Positions 53,676 to 64,000 of a stretch of DNA of 64,000 nucleotides are shown here, piece after piece; position 1 is the first letter of the stretch, and each line of letters starts with the position of its first letter. The stretch comes from Catenisphaera adipataccumulans (lineage in GTDB: Bacteria; Bacillota_I; Bacilli_A; Erysipelotrichales; Erysipelotrichaceae). A program made the translations under genes and the position numbers. The stretch is from NCBI RefSeq assembly GCF_014202755.1, contig NZ_JACHHK010000001.1:186001-250000 (forward strand), in the 5' to 3' direction. The notes beneath the pieces are model-generated. The model did no database searches. It was not told the origin of the DNA and saw only the letters and a list, made by a program, of their open reading frames with translations.

Positions 53676-54248
53676 TTATCGTTGGATTTCGTTCACCAGT
53701 TCTTCATCTTTGGCGGTGGTCATGTTGTCGGTCTGTTTCTTACCGGCACCGGTCTTAGTAATTTCAATAAAGATCTGTCCATCCGATGTGTGTGTATCAT
53801 CCACAAGATAATTAAAGCAATTGATTTCCAGATCATACATCTTGCCGTCATCGGAATTGGTAAAATACGTATTGATCGGACAGATGTCATCGACTTTATT
53901 GTATGCCTCATCAGCAGCACTTTTAATGGTTGCTTCATCCGCGTCATCGCTCATGTTCATATTGATTCGCAGCGTCGCACTTTTCAAATTCACCGTGACC
54001 GAATCAACATTGTCGATCGATGAGACCGCATCCTTGATCTGGGAAATTTGATCATCGGAAATTTCCGGATTCAGGTCATTCGAACCGAAACGGCTGCCGA
54101 CGACCGGCGTGCTCTGTGTCAGCACGCTGCCTTGAATAACGAAGAAGATCAGCAAAAACGGAACCGCTATCAGGATCAACGTGATCCAGACCAGCTTATG
54201 CCCTTGTTTCGGTGCCGATCCTTTATTTTTCCTATTATTTCTGGCCAT
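53676..54248 (-). CDS. Membrane-anchored extracellular protein, unknown
   Basis: 190 residues: basic N-terminus ('ARNNRKNKGSAPKQGHK'), one membrane span (about 20-42), then a 145-residue acidic extracellular domain with 'ISQIKDAVSSIDNVDSVTVNLKSATLRINM', a BON-like or ferredoxin-like alpha/beta pattern. No family recognised. It lies 43 bases after camS and ends at a terminator, so it probably shares the camS transcript. Confidence 0.6.
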   Translation of the reverse strand: MARNNRKNKGSAPKQGHKLVWITLILIAVPFLLIFFVIQGSVLTQSTPVVGSRFGSNDLNPEISDDQISQIKDAVSSIDNVDSVTVNLKSATLRINMNMSDDADEATIKSAADEAYNKVDDICPINTYFTNSDDGKMYDLEINCFNYLVDDTHTSDGQIFIEITKTGAGKKQTDNMTTAKDEELVNEIQR

Positions 54249-54291
54249 AAAATGCCTCCTGCTTCACATTATAGCATATGTTAAAAACTTT

Positions 54292-57355
<3,064 letters not shown>

Positions 57356-57370
57356 CTATTATAACACGTA

Positions 57371-59512
57371 TTACGAAGAGACTTTCTTTAACGACGGATG
57401 AAAGGCATTTAATTTTTTGATACCGACGGTATGATCGAAAGCAACGGTTGCGACCCCGCCTTCCAACCGGATCACGACTCCCTGACCATAGACTGTATGT
57501 TCCACTAAATCGCCCTTATGAAACGGAACCCGGCGATGGCCGGCGGCACGCAGCAACATCTGCGGCTGCGGTTTCGGTTTTTCCTGCGGCGCATTGGTCC
57601 ATTTTTTCGGGATCTCAAGCAAGAACCGGCTCGGTGTCTTGTTTTGTTCCAGCATATAACTGTAGCCGCCGTTCCATGAAATACACAGCGACTCTTTTGC
57701 CCGGGTCATGGCGACATAACACAGGCGCCGTTCTTCTTCCAACGCCGCATTGCCGCCTTCCTGGACCGAACGGGCGCTTGGGAAAATGCCTTCGTTAAAA
57801 TTCACCAGATAGACCGAATGAAATTCGAGCCCTTTGGCGGCATGCACCGTCATTAAATTCACGCACTCCCCGGCCTGATCGTCTTCCCGGTCGGTAAACA
57901 ACGCAATATCCTGCAGATAGGTCTCCAGCGTCATATCCGGATCTTCCCGTAAATTCTGGGCAATATCCTGCTGCAGTTCTTTGATATTGTCGATGCGGTC
58001 TTCTTCATTGTTTTCCTTTAACATCCGATAATAACCGGACTCATCCATGATATAGTCCAGATAATCTTCCAAAGAATAATCCGCACGATGCGCACGCAGC
58101 TCCTCGATCAATTCCACGAATCCGCGGCATTTGTTCACGACCGCATTGCCCAGTCCCTGCGGATCTTTCATGACTTCATATAAGTTGATATGACGCTTTG
58201 CAGCTTGATCCTGCAGCTTTTCGATCGTCTTGGCCCCGATCGCGCGGCGCGGCTGATTGATGACGCGCAAAACGGCCAGATCCAAAGAAAATTGATCCGG
58301 ATCGGCTTCATCTTTATGCGCACACAGCCGCAGATAGCACAGCGCATCTTTGATTTCCTGACGGTCGTAGAAACGAAGCCCGCCGTAGATCCGGTACGGA
58401 ATGCCCGTCTTGCGCAGGATGCGTTCAAATGCCCGGGAACTGAAATTCGAACGGTAAAGGATCGCTATATCGTGATACGGCAGGCCGGCGGCATGGGCAT
58501 CATGGATCTTGCGGGCGATGGTCAATGGTTCTTCGTTATCATCGGCGCACTCCTGCAGATCGATCTTCCGGTCGCCGGGCAGCTCGGTGAACAACTCTTT
58601 CTCAATGCGGTCTTTATTGTGGCGGATCACGGCATTGCTGGCATTGAGGATCGGCTGCGTGCTGCGGTAATTCTGATTCAGGACAATGGTCTTACAGTCC
58701 GGGAAATCTTTATCAAAACGCAGGATGATTTCCACACTGGCGCCCCGCCATGTATAAATAGTCTGATCCGGATCGCCGACGACGCATAATTTAGCATCCG
58801 GTCCGGTCAGCAGCCGTACAATATGATACTGCACCGGATCCACGTCTTGGAATTCATCGACATGAATATAATCCAGGCGCTTCTGCCATTTTTCCCGTAC
58901 ATCTTTTTCCTTTTCCAACAGACGACGAGCTTCCAGAAGCAAATCATCAAAGTCCATTGCTTTCATTTCTTTGCGCTTGGCTTCGTATTCCCGATAAAAT
59001 TTCGCAAACAGCTCCTGCGTCGGTCCCATGGCCAGTTTCATGGCTTCATCCGGATCGACACCGGCAGTCTTGCAGTCGGAAATATAGCCGATCGCACGGG
59101 CATACGGATACATTTTCCGGTCAATATTCCATTCTTTATAAAAAGGCCGCAGGATCTGACGCTGGTCATCATTATCCATGATCACAAAGGCTTTCGGGTA
59201 ACCCAAACGGTCCCCATCTTCACGCAGGATCCGTACACAGAGCGAATGGATCGTCGAGATCCGCACGATCCGCGCATCATCGCCGATCAAGTCGGTCAGA
59301 CGATTCTTCATTTCGTTGGTTGCTTTATTGGTAAAAGTAATGGCAAGGATCCGGCTGGGATAGATGCCGATTTCTTCAATTAAATAAGCAATGCGCGCCA
59401 TCAAAACACGGGTCTTGCCGCTGCCGGCACCGGCAATGATACGGACATGCCGGTCAATCGTGGTCGCTGCTTCCCGCTGCGGCGCATTCAAAGTTGCTAA
59501 TACACTGTTCAT
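57371..59512 (-). CDS. pcrA: ATP-dependent DNA helicase PcrA (UvrD family)
   Basis: 713 residues from the ATG at 59512 (GCGGTGAG upstream). UvrD-type helicase motifs: 'IIAGAGSGKTRVL' (Walker A), 'FTNKATNEMKNRL', 'YIHVDEFQDVDPVQY' (II), 'GDPDQTIYTWRGA' (III), 'LNQNYRST' (IV), 'MTVHAAKGLEF' (V) and 'VAMTRAKESL' (VI). The C-terminal Tudor-like end 'KGDLVEHTVYGQGVVIRL' binds RNA polymerase in PcrA. It works in repair and transcription-coupled processes; pcrA-ligA order is the usual one. Confidence 0.96.
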   Translation of the reverse strand: MNSVLATLNAPQREAATTIDRHVRIIAGAGSGKTRVLMARIAYLIEEIGIYPSRILAITFTNKATNEMKNRLTDLIGDDARIVRISTIHSLCVRILREDGDRLGYPKAFVIMDNDDQRQILRPFYKEWNIDRKMYPYARAIGYISDCKTAGVDPDEAMKLAMGPTQELFAKFYREYEAKRKEMKAMDFDDLLLEARRLLEKEKDVREKWQKRLDYIHVDEFQDVDPVQYHIVRLLTGPDAKLCVVGDPDQTIYTWRGASVEIILRFDKDFPDCKTIVLNQNYRSTQPILNASNAVIRHNKDRIEKELFTELPGDRKIDLQECADDNEEPLTIARKIHDAHAAGLPYHDIAILYRSNFSSRAFERILRKTGIPYRIYGGLRFYDRQEIKDALCYLRLCAHKDEADPDQFSLDLAVLRVINQPRRAIGAKTIEKLQDQAAKRHINLYEVMKDPQGLGNAVVNKCRGFVELIEELRAHRADYSLEDYLDYIMDESGYYRMLKENNEEDRIDNIKELQQDIAQNLREDPDMTLETYLQDIALFTDREDDQAGECVNLMTVHAAKGLEFHSVYLVNFNEGIFPSARSVQEGGNAALEEERRLCYVAMTRAKESLCISWNGGYSYMLEQNKTPSRFLLEIPKKWTNAPQEKPKPQPQMLLRAAGHRRVPFHKGDLVEHTVYGQGVVIRLEGGVATVAFDHTVGIKKLNAFHPSLKKVSS

Positions 59513-59538
59513 ATTCTCACCGCAAACAATCATAACAT

Positions 59539-59560
59539 AAAAAAGAGCCTAGAGCTCTTT
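59539..59560 (-). terminator. Terminator ahead of pcrA
   Basis: AAAGAGC (59542-59548) pairs with GCTCTTT (59554-59560), giving a T-run on the minus strand. It overlaps the stop region of the preceding gene. Confidence 0.65.
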
Positions 59561-60721
59561 CTGAAATTCACTTTCTTTGACACATTGCTTTAAGTACGGA
59601 AGTTTCGAGGCATCGGATGCCACATCATGAAAATACAGGACACGGTCTCCCTGACGCAGGATCGCTTCCAGATGCGTGATGCCGTCTTCTTTCCAGTCGT
59701 ACATTTGAATGGTCTTATCGTGATATTGAATGGGTTCTTGTTTCTGCACCTCGTTCAGCTTGGTACAGATGACAGACTGTTTGCCGGCCTGGATCAGCCA
59801 GTTCCATTCACCCAGGTCCGTATACGGCCCCATCAAGCAGATCGACTGCGTGACTGGGTCATAATTGCGTTCGCAGGCGCCGTCTGCTACGATGCGGGCA
59901 TCTTCAAATAAATGGTACACATCCTTGCGGCGATATTGGCTGACATCCCGTTCCGCTGAAATACCGGTGATTTTTGGTTTTCTTCCCAGCTGCTGGCACA
60001 ATTCATTGTATTCCGGCACCGGCAGCGGCAGCCGGTCATCCATCTTATGCGCAATTTCCAAGTAATCGCAGATCGTATCGGCATACTTGCGGGTATGATC
60101 GTTCATCATCGTATACGGTCCGACGCCTTCTTTGGCCAATAAAACCAACGCGGCATTTTTATAGAACTGCGCATCCTTATCCCATGTATTCCAGACATAG
60201 AACGAATCCAGCAGCTCTTCATCCGTCATCTGGCGGAATTCATCGATATCGAATGCCCGCGCCGCCGTATAGATCCGATCCTCCCTTTCAATGGGCAGAA
60301 AATATGTTTCATCATACATATAGTTCTGCTTTCGGAATTCTGGATTTTTGAGCAGCAGATCTTTGATATAAGCAATCTCATCTTCATAAATACGGTGCAG
60401 ACGATGGAAGTTTTCATCCTGATCAAAATCCAGATCGTCGATCAGTTCATATTCACCAGGCAATTCCGTCTGGACATCTTTACAGAATTCCACCGCAAAC
60501 GCATGGAAGCCCGGGCCGGCATGGCGCGTATTGGCTGTGATCCAGATGGAATCGTCTTCCTCCCGGATATGAATCGTTCCCTGCGGGCAGGCATAAATGA
60601 CGACTTCATCCGCTTTTTCCTCGATCTGCATCTTTTCCCGGTTGGCCAGTGCCCCAAAGACCTGATACAGTTCATTTTTTTCTTTTTCATTGCGATTTTT
60701 ACAGATACATTGTACGAACAT
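59549..60721 (-). CDS. Unrecognised cytoplasmic protein
   Basis: 390 residues, no signal peptide or membrane span. It opens 'MFVQCICKNRNEKEKNELYQVFGALANREKMQIEEKADEVVIY', then 'GPGFHAFAVEFCKDVQTEL' and a helical centre ('FDIDEFRQMTDEELLDSFYVWNTWDKDAQFYKNAALVLLAKEG'), ending in a beta-rich part. Many acidic and aromatic residues; no catalytic motif I can name. It lies 12 bases after the AEC carrier gene and is probably co-transcribed with it. It could be a lineage-specific housekeeping-region gene. Confidence 0.6.
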   Translation of the reverse strand: MFVQCICKNRNEKEKNELYQVFGALANREKMQIEEKADEVVIYACPQGTIHIREEDDSIWITANTRHAGPGFHAFAVEFCKDVQTELPGEYELIDDLDFDQDENFHRLHRIYEDEIAYIKDLLLKNPEFRKQNYMYDETYFLPIEREDRIYTAARAFDIDEFRQMTDEELLDSFYVWNTWDKDAQFYKNAALVLLAKEGVGPYTMMNDHTRKYADTICDYLEIAHKMDDRLPLPVPEYNELCQQLGRKPKITGISAERDVSQYRRKDVYHLFEDARIVADGACERNYDPVTQSICLMGPYTDLGEWNWLIQAGKQSVICTKLNEVQKQEPIQYHDKTIQMYDWKEDGITHLEAILRQGDRVLYFHDVASDASKLPYLKQCVKESEFQKEL

Positions 60722-60733
60722 ATGGAATTCCCC

Positions 60734-61681
60734 CTATACGAAATCAGACATTTTCAAGATCCACAGCCAGAACGTAAACGAGAACGCAGAGAACATCGTC
60801 GTCAACATCACGACGGTGCTTGTCAGCGTACCTTCATGGTTCATATTCTTGGCCATGACATAACCGGCGACGGTCGTTGCGCTGCCTAACATCACCAGGA
60901 TCGCGACCAGTTCACTGTTCCGGAACCCGAGCGCGATCGCTGCAGGCAGAAACAGCGACGTAAAACCAAAGAGTTTAATGATTGTAGCACAGATGGCTGG
61001 TTTCATCACTTTGGACGCACTCTGCCATTCAAACATGCCGCCCATGGCCATCAAACCAAGCGGTGAAGCCAGCCGGCCAATATAGTCGGTCGTCTTTTCA
61101 ACGATCGGAACCATCGGGATATGCAAAAGTGAATAGAGACAGCCTGCTGCGATGCCGAGAATGATCGGATTGGTCACGATGCCGACCAATGTTTTCCGCA
61201 TCGTTTGAGCGGTCACTTTTTCCGTGCCCGGCGCGGTCAAAGTCAGGACCAATACCGCAAAAATATTATAAAGCGGCACCGAACCGATGATCATCAGTCC
61301 GGCCATGGCACTGTCGCCATAGATGTTCGAAATAAAGGCACTGCCGACCAAGGCGGCACTGCTGCGATAGGCGGCCTGAATGAATTCACCGCGCTGCGCC
61401 CGGCCCTTGACCACGAACCGGCTGATCACGGCCGCTAACAGAATGGAAAGCAAGGTCGCTATAAAGCAGAACAGTACGAACCGACCGTTCCAAAGTTTGA
61501 CAAAATCCTTTGCGGCCAGATCCGCAAACAACGATACCGGCAGTGCTATTTTAAAGACAAATCGATTGATTTCTGATAAGGTCTTTTCGCTGAATATACC
61601 GACTTTCTTAAAGAAATAACCGAACACCATCATCAGAAAGACAGGCACGGTCGCATTCAGACTGAACATCAAATTTTCCAT
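60734..61681 (-). CDS. AEC-family transporter
   Basis: 315 residues, ten spans, with auxin-efflux-carrier family features: 'NATVPVFLMMVFGYFFKKVGIFSEKTLSEINRFVFKIALPVSLF' and 'GSATTVAGYVMAKNM' near the end. Bacterial members export or exchange malate, lactate or other anions. No regulatory site is evident. Divergent from the small membrane protein gene at 61774. Confidence 0.87.
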   Translation of the reverse strand: MENLMFSLNATVPVFLMMVFGYFFKKVGIFSEKTLSEINRFVFKIALPVSLFADLAAKDFVKLWNGRFVLFCFIATLLSILLAAVISRFVVKGRAQRGEFIQAAYRSSAALVGSAFISNIYGDSAMAGLMIIGSVPLYNIFAVLVLTLTAPGTEKVTAQTMRKTLVGIVTNPIILGIAAGCLYSLLHIPMVPIVEKTTDYIGRLASPLGLMAMGGMFEWQSASKVMKPAICATIIKLFGFTSLFLPAAIALGFRNSELVAILVMLGSATTVAGYVMAKNMNHEGTLTSTVVMLTTMFSAFSFTFWLWILKMSDFV

Positions 61682-61773
61682 AACGCTATCATACCACTTT
61701 TCTGACCGGTTCTTCCACTTCCTTGGACGGAATCTGAAATGGTGCTACTGTTGAGTTGAAAAGAGGGATCCAT

Positions 61774-61923
61774 ATGGAGAAAGAAGTGAAAATGGCCGAT
61801 AAGGCGACCATAAAAAAACAAATTGAGGAAGAAAAAGAAGTCGGCTACCAATGGCTGACGTTAGCCGGCGGCACAGCCATCTTATCGTTGGGTGTTTATT
61901 TTATCATGAGATTCCTCATCTAA
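61774..61923 (+). CDS. Small single-span membrane protein
   Basis: 49 residues, ATG at 61774 behind GAGGG. A charged cytoplasmic N-terminus ('KADKATIKKQIEEEKEVG'-like) is followed by one hydrophobic span ('LAGGTAILSLGVYFIMRFLI'). No family recognised. A clear terminator right after its stop supports it being a real transcription unit. Confidence 0.6.
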   Translation: MEKEVKMADKATIKKQIEEEKEVGYQWLTLAGGTAILSLGVYFIMRFLI

Positions 61924-61950
61924 ACGGTCAAGCAATTGACCGTTTTTTTA
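61924..61950 (+). terminator. Terminator after the small membrane protein gene
   Basis: ACGGTCAA (61924-61931) pairs with TTGACCGT (61936-61943), followed by seven T. Confidence 0.85.
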
Positions 61951-61970
61951 TAAGCCCTTATAATAAGGTC

Positions 61971-62840
61971 ATGAATCAAACTGCGAATGAATGGAAAGAC
62001 TATGAGATCCTGGATACCGGCCATAAAGAAAAACTCGAACGCTGGAATCACATCATCCTGCGCCGGCCGGATCCAGTGTGTATCTGGCCGATCGAAAATG
62101 AAAAATTATGGGATCGCGCCGATGCGGTTTACCATCGCTCTAAATCCGGCGGAGGTCACTGGGAAACCCGGCACCCGATCAAAGAATTCTGGACCATCAA
62201 TTACAAAGATCTGAAATTTAAGATCAGTCCGACCGGCTTTAAACACACCGGTCTGTTCCCGGAACAGGCATCGAATTGGGATTTTATGATGGATGCCATC
62301 CGCTCTTCCGGACGCGATGATATAAAAATATTGAACTTGTTTGCGTATACCGGCGGGGCAACCATGGCCTGTGCCAAGGCCGGTGCCGCCGAAGTCGTGC
62401 ACGTCGATGCCGCCAAAGGCATGATCCAATGGGCCAAAGACAACATGAAACTGAATCATCTGGAAGACCATAAGATTCGGTTTCTGGTGGATGACTGTCT
62501 GAAGTTCGTTCGGCGGGAACAGCGCCGCGGCAGAAAGTACGACGGGATCATCATGGATCCGCCCAGCTACGGACGCGGCCCGAAACAGGAACTTTGGAAA
62601 TTGGAAGACTCGTTGTATGAACTGGCCGATGAGTGCCAGAAACTGCTGAGCGACGACGCTTTATTTATGATCATCAATTGTTATACGACCGGCTTTTCCT
62701 GCCGGACATTAGCAGAAACGATGAACCGTGCCGTGCAGAAAAACCATGGCGGAACCATCGAAACTGGTGAAAACCTGCTGCCGGTCACTTCCGGCGGTGT
62801 GCTGCCCTGCGGTATTTTCGGACGATGGACAAGAGATTAA
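61971..62840 (+). CDS. Class I SAM methyltransferase (RlmK/RlmI-like)
   Basis: 289 residues from the ATG at 61971. SAM motif 'ILNLFAYTGGATMACAKAGAAEVVHVDAAKG', then 'DGIIMDPPSYGRGP' (catalytic loop DPPSY). This is the C-terminal methyltransferase half of the RlmK/RlmI group without an N-terminal PUA domain, so a 23S rRNA cytosine or guanine target is likely but unproven. The first 100 residues ('YEILDTGHKEKLERWN', 'LRRPDPVCIWP') are the family's own N-terminal domain. Confidence 0.87.
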   Translation: MNQTANEWKDYEILDTGHKEKLERWNHIILRRPDPVCIWPIENEKLWDRADAVYHRSKSGGGHWETRHPIKEFWTINYKDLKFKISPTGFKHTGLFPEQASNWDFMMDAIRSSGRDDIKILNLFAYTGGATMACAKAGAAEVVHVDAAKGMIQWAKDNMKLNHLEDHKIRFLVDDCLKFVRREQRRGRKYDGIIMDPPSYGRGPKQELWKLEDSLYELADECQKLLSDDALFMIINCYTTGFSCRTLAETMNRAVQKNHGGTIETGENLLPVTSGGVLPCGIFGRWTRD

Positions 62841-62864
62841 ACCCGCATCTGCGGGTTTTTTATT
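62841..62864 (+). terminator. Terminator after the methyltransferase gene
   Basis: ACCCGCA-tc-TGCGGGT (62841-62856) directly abuts the stop codon and is followed by TTTTTT. Confidence 0.87.
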
Positions 62865-62881
62865 TATTTATTTCACAAAAA

Positions 62882-62905
62882 GAAGCAGGTCATTTTACCT
62901 GCTTC
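62882..62905 (-). terminator. Terminator overlapping the ferredoxin 3' end
   Basis: GAAGCAGGT and ACCTGCTTC form a 9-bp stem; on the minus strand a TTTTT run follows. It overlaps the last five ferredoxin codons. Confidence 0.75.
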
Positions 62906-63078
62906 TTGATATGGATCGCATGCATCGGGCAGCTGAGCACAGCTTCTTGGGCCCGCGGCAAATCGGTATCGATGTCCTTGGCTTCGGCTTTGCCTTTCGG
63001 ACTGAGCACGAAGATCTCCGGACAGATCCCGGCACACATGCCGCACATCACACATGCATCACTTACTTCATATTTCAT
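62890..63078 (-). CDS. Single-cluster ferredoxin
   Basis: 62 residues with 'DACVMCGMCAGICPEIF' and 'AVLSCPMHAI', giving the Cys set of a [4Fe-4S] (possibly [3Fe-4S]-convertible) Thermotoga-type ferredoxin; there is an extra Cys in the first loop. It carries electrons in the cytoplasm. Its start overlaps the stop of the MetQ-like gene, an unexpected pairing that suggests co-translation. Confidence 0.88.
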   Translation of the reverse strand: MKYEVSDACVMCGMCAGICPEIFVLSPKGKAEAKDIDTDLPRAQEAVLSCPMHAIHIKKQVK

Positions 63079-63917
63079 TCTTCAACCGGCAAGACCGCTC
63101 CTTTAAAATGCTTCTTGATCCATTTCTGGGTCTTTTCCGATTTCAAGATCTTGACCAGATCTTGCACGGCCTGACTGTCTTTATCTTTTTCCTGCACCGC
63201 AATGACATTGCCGTAGGTCTGTGCCACTTCACCGTCTGTCGATTCGGAAGCCAGCAGCTTATCCGTCACATCGGCATCCAATGCATAATTACCGTTGACG
63301 ACCCCATAATCAACATCATTCAGCTTTGATGCGATCTGCGCACCATCCATTTCTACCAAGTCCAGATCATGTGGATTTTTCTTTACTTGTTTCAGCGTCA
63401 CGCTTGTCGATGTTACTTTGACTTTCTTATCTAAGGTGATCAGTCCTTCATCCTGCAGCAGCAACAATGCCCTGGCTTCGTTGGAGGCATCGTTGGGAAT
63501 GGCGATCTGTGCGCCGTCAGAAATATTTTTCAGATCATCGCTTTTGCCGGCATAGATACCCATTGGTTCAAAGTGGATCTTTCCGGCAGAAACCAAATAG
63601 CCGTCATCTCCCTTTTTTAAGCCTTCATCTTTATTATAAGCAGTCAAATACGGCTGATGCTGAAAATAGTTGGCATCCAGACTGCCGTCGGATGTCGACG
63701 GATCAATTTCCGGATAATCCGAAAATTCTTTGATGACCAGCTTATACCCTTTGGCTTCATACTCTTTCTTCACATGTTTCAAAATGATCGCGTGCGGCGA
63801 TGTCGTTGCACCGATCGTCAATGTTTTTGTTTCTTTGGCATCAACAGTAGCTGGTACGGCCAGACTGACGGCAACCAGCGCGCTCAATGCCGCTTTTAAA
63901 ATTCTTGTTCTCTTCAT
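63075..63917 (-). CDS. MetQ/NlpA-family substrate-binding protein without lipobox
   Basis: 280 residues from the ATG at 63917 (GAGAGGTAAC upstream). A signal peptide ends near 'LAVPATVDA' and lacks a lipobox Cys. The mature part is typical MetQ: 'TIGATTSPHAIILKHVKKEYEAKG', 'EFSDYPEIDPSTSDGSLDANYFQHQPYL', 'IAIPNDASNEARALLLLQ', 'LVEMDGAQIASKLNDVDYGVVNGNYAL'. It binds D/L-methionine for a MetNI transporter; the permease genes would lie upstream outside the window, if present. Confidence 0.88.
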   Translation of the reverse strand: MKRTRILKAALSALVAVSLAVPATVDAKETKTLTIGATTSPHAIILKHVKKEYEAKGYKLVIKEFSDYPEIDPSTSDGSLDANYFQHQPYLTAYNKDEGLKKGDDGYLVSAGKIHFEPMGIYAGKSDDLKNISDGAQIAIPNDASNEARALLLLQDEGLITLDKKVKVTSTSVTLKQVKKNPHDLDLVEMDGAQIASKLNDVDYGVVNGNYALDADVTDKLLASESTDGEVAQTYGNVIAVQEKDKDSQAVQDLVKILKSEKTQKWIKKHFKGAVLPVEE

Positions 63918-64000
63918 ACTGTTACCTCTCTGTTTCTGTGCATTCATCATACTGAATCATCCGTTGGAACGGAATGATAAATCTTTGATAATCGTTATAA

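Overview
The window reads as a low-to-mid GC Bacillota (Firmicutes) chromosome carrying a large nested mobile region. Shine-Dalgarno sites are strong, promoters are sigma-A type, and the pcrA-ligA-camS gene order is typical of the phylum. Erysipelotrichia is my best guess for the class, but that is low-confidence inference.

Mobile half (1-36457). The left edge lies inside a tailed prophage: tail endopeptidase, small tail accessory proteins, a GH18-containing tail protein, holin, GH25 endolysin, then a SHOCT-like small protein and a set of large serine recombinases. The first recombinase is split at 7456-7464 / 21236-21244 by a 13.8-kb element on its own tyrosine integrase. That element has an AlpA-like protein, primase-helicase, candidate origin, portal, protease-capsid fusion, connector, HNH, terminase and head-tail adaptor genes, but no tail or lysis genes. 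This is the layout of a capsid-forming phage-inducible chromosomal island (cf-PICI). Its cargo is XRE regulator + EcoRI-family adenine methyltransferase + DUF262-HNH nuclease. The methyltransferase gene has a 14-copy CTGT tract placed so that losing one unit would swap its C-terminal module for a second, homologous module encoded in another frame. This is the most interesting locus here.

After the satellite the recombinase genes resume. The third recombinase looks mosaic, and a separate C-terminal recombinase fragment lies 8 kb away at 32532-32930. Between them is an AT-rich antibiotic-resistance island: mef-type macrolide efflux and msr(D) with their leader peptides, DUF5946, a Vat acetyltransferase, a lincosamide nucleotidyltransferase, an IS110 transposase with a possible bridge-RNA region, and an AraC/GyrI regulator. 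An arsenic operon (arsR-acr3-permease-arsC-thioredoxin) follows. The region ends beside the 3' end of rlmD/rumA, a known integration hotspot.

Chromosomal half (36458-64000). This holds rlmD, a flavodoxin, an mntP manganese exporter under a yybP-ykoY riboswitch, an SMR exporter behind a terminator-like leader, and a MarR-regulated heterodimeric ABC exporter. Next is a catabolic operon with the order of the E. coli ydjFGHIJKL cluster plus an epimerase and a symporter. Then come camS, ligA, pcrA, an unrecognised protein, an AEC carrier, an RlmK/I-like methyltransferase, a ferredoxin and a MetQ-like binding protein.

All family names are from reading motifs and from memory; no search was run.
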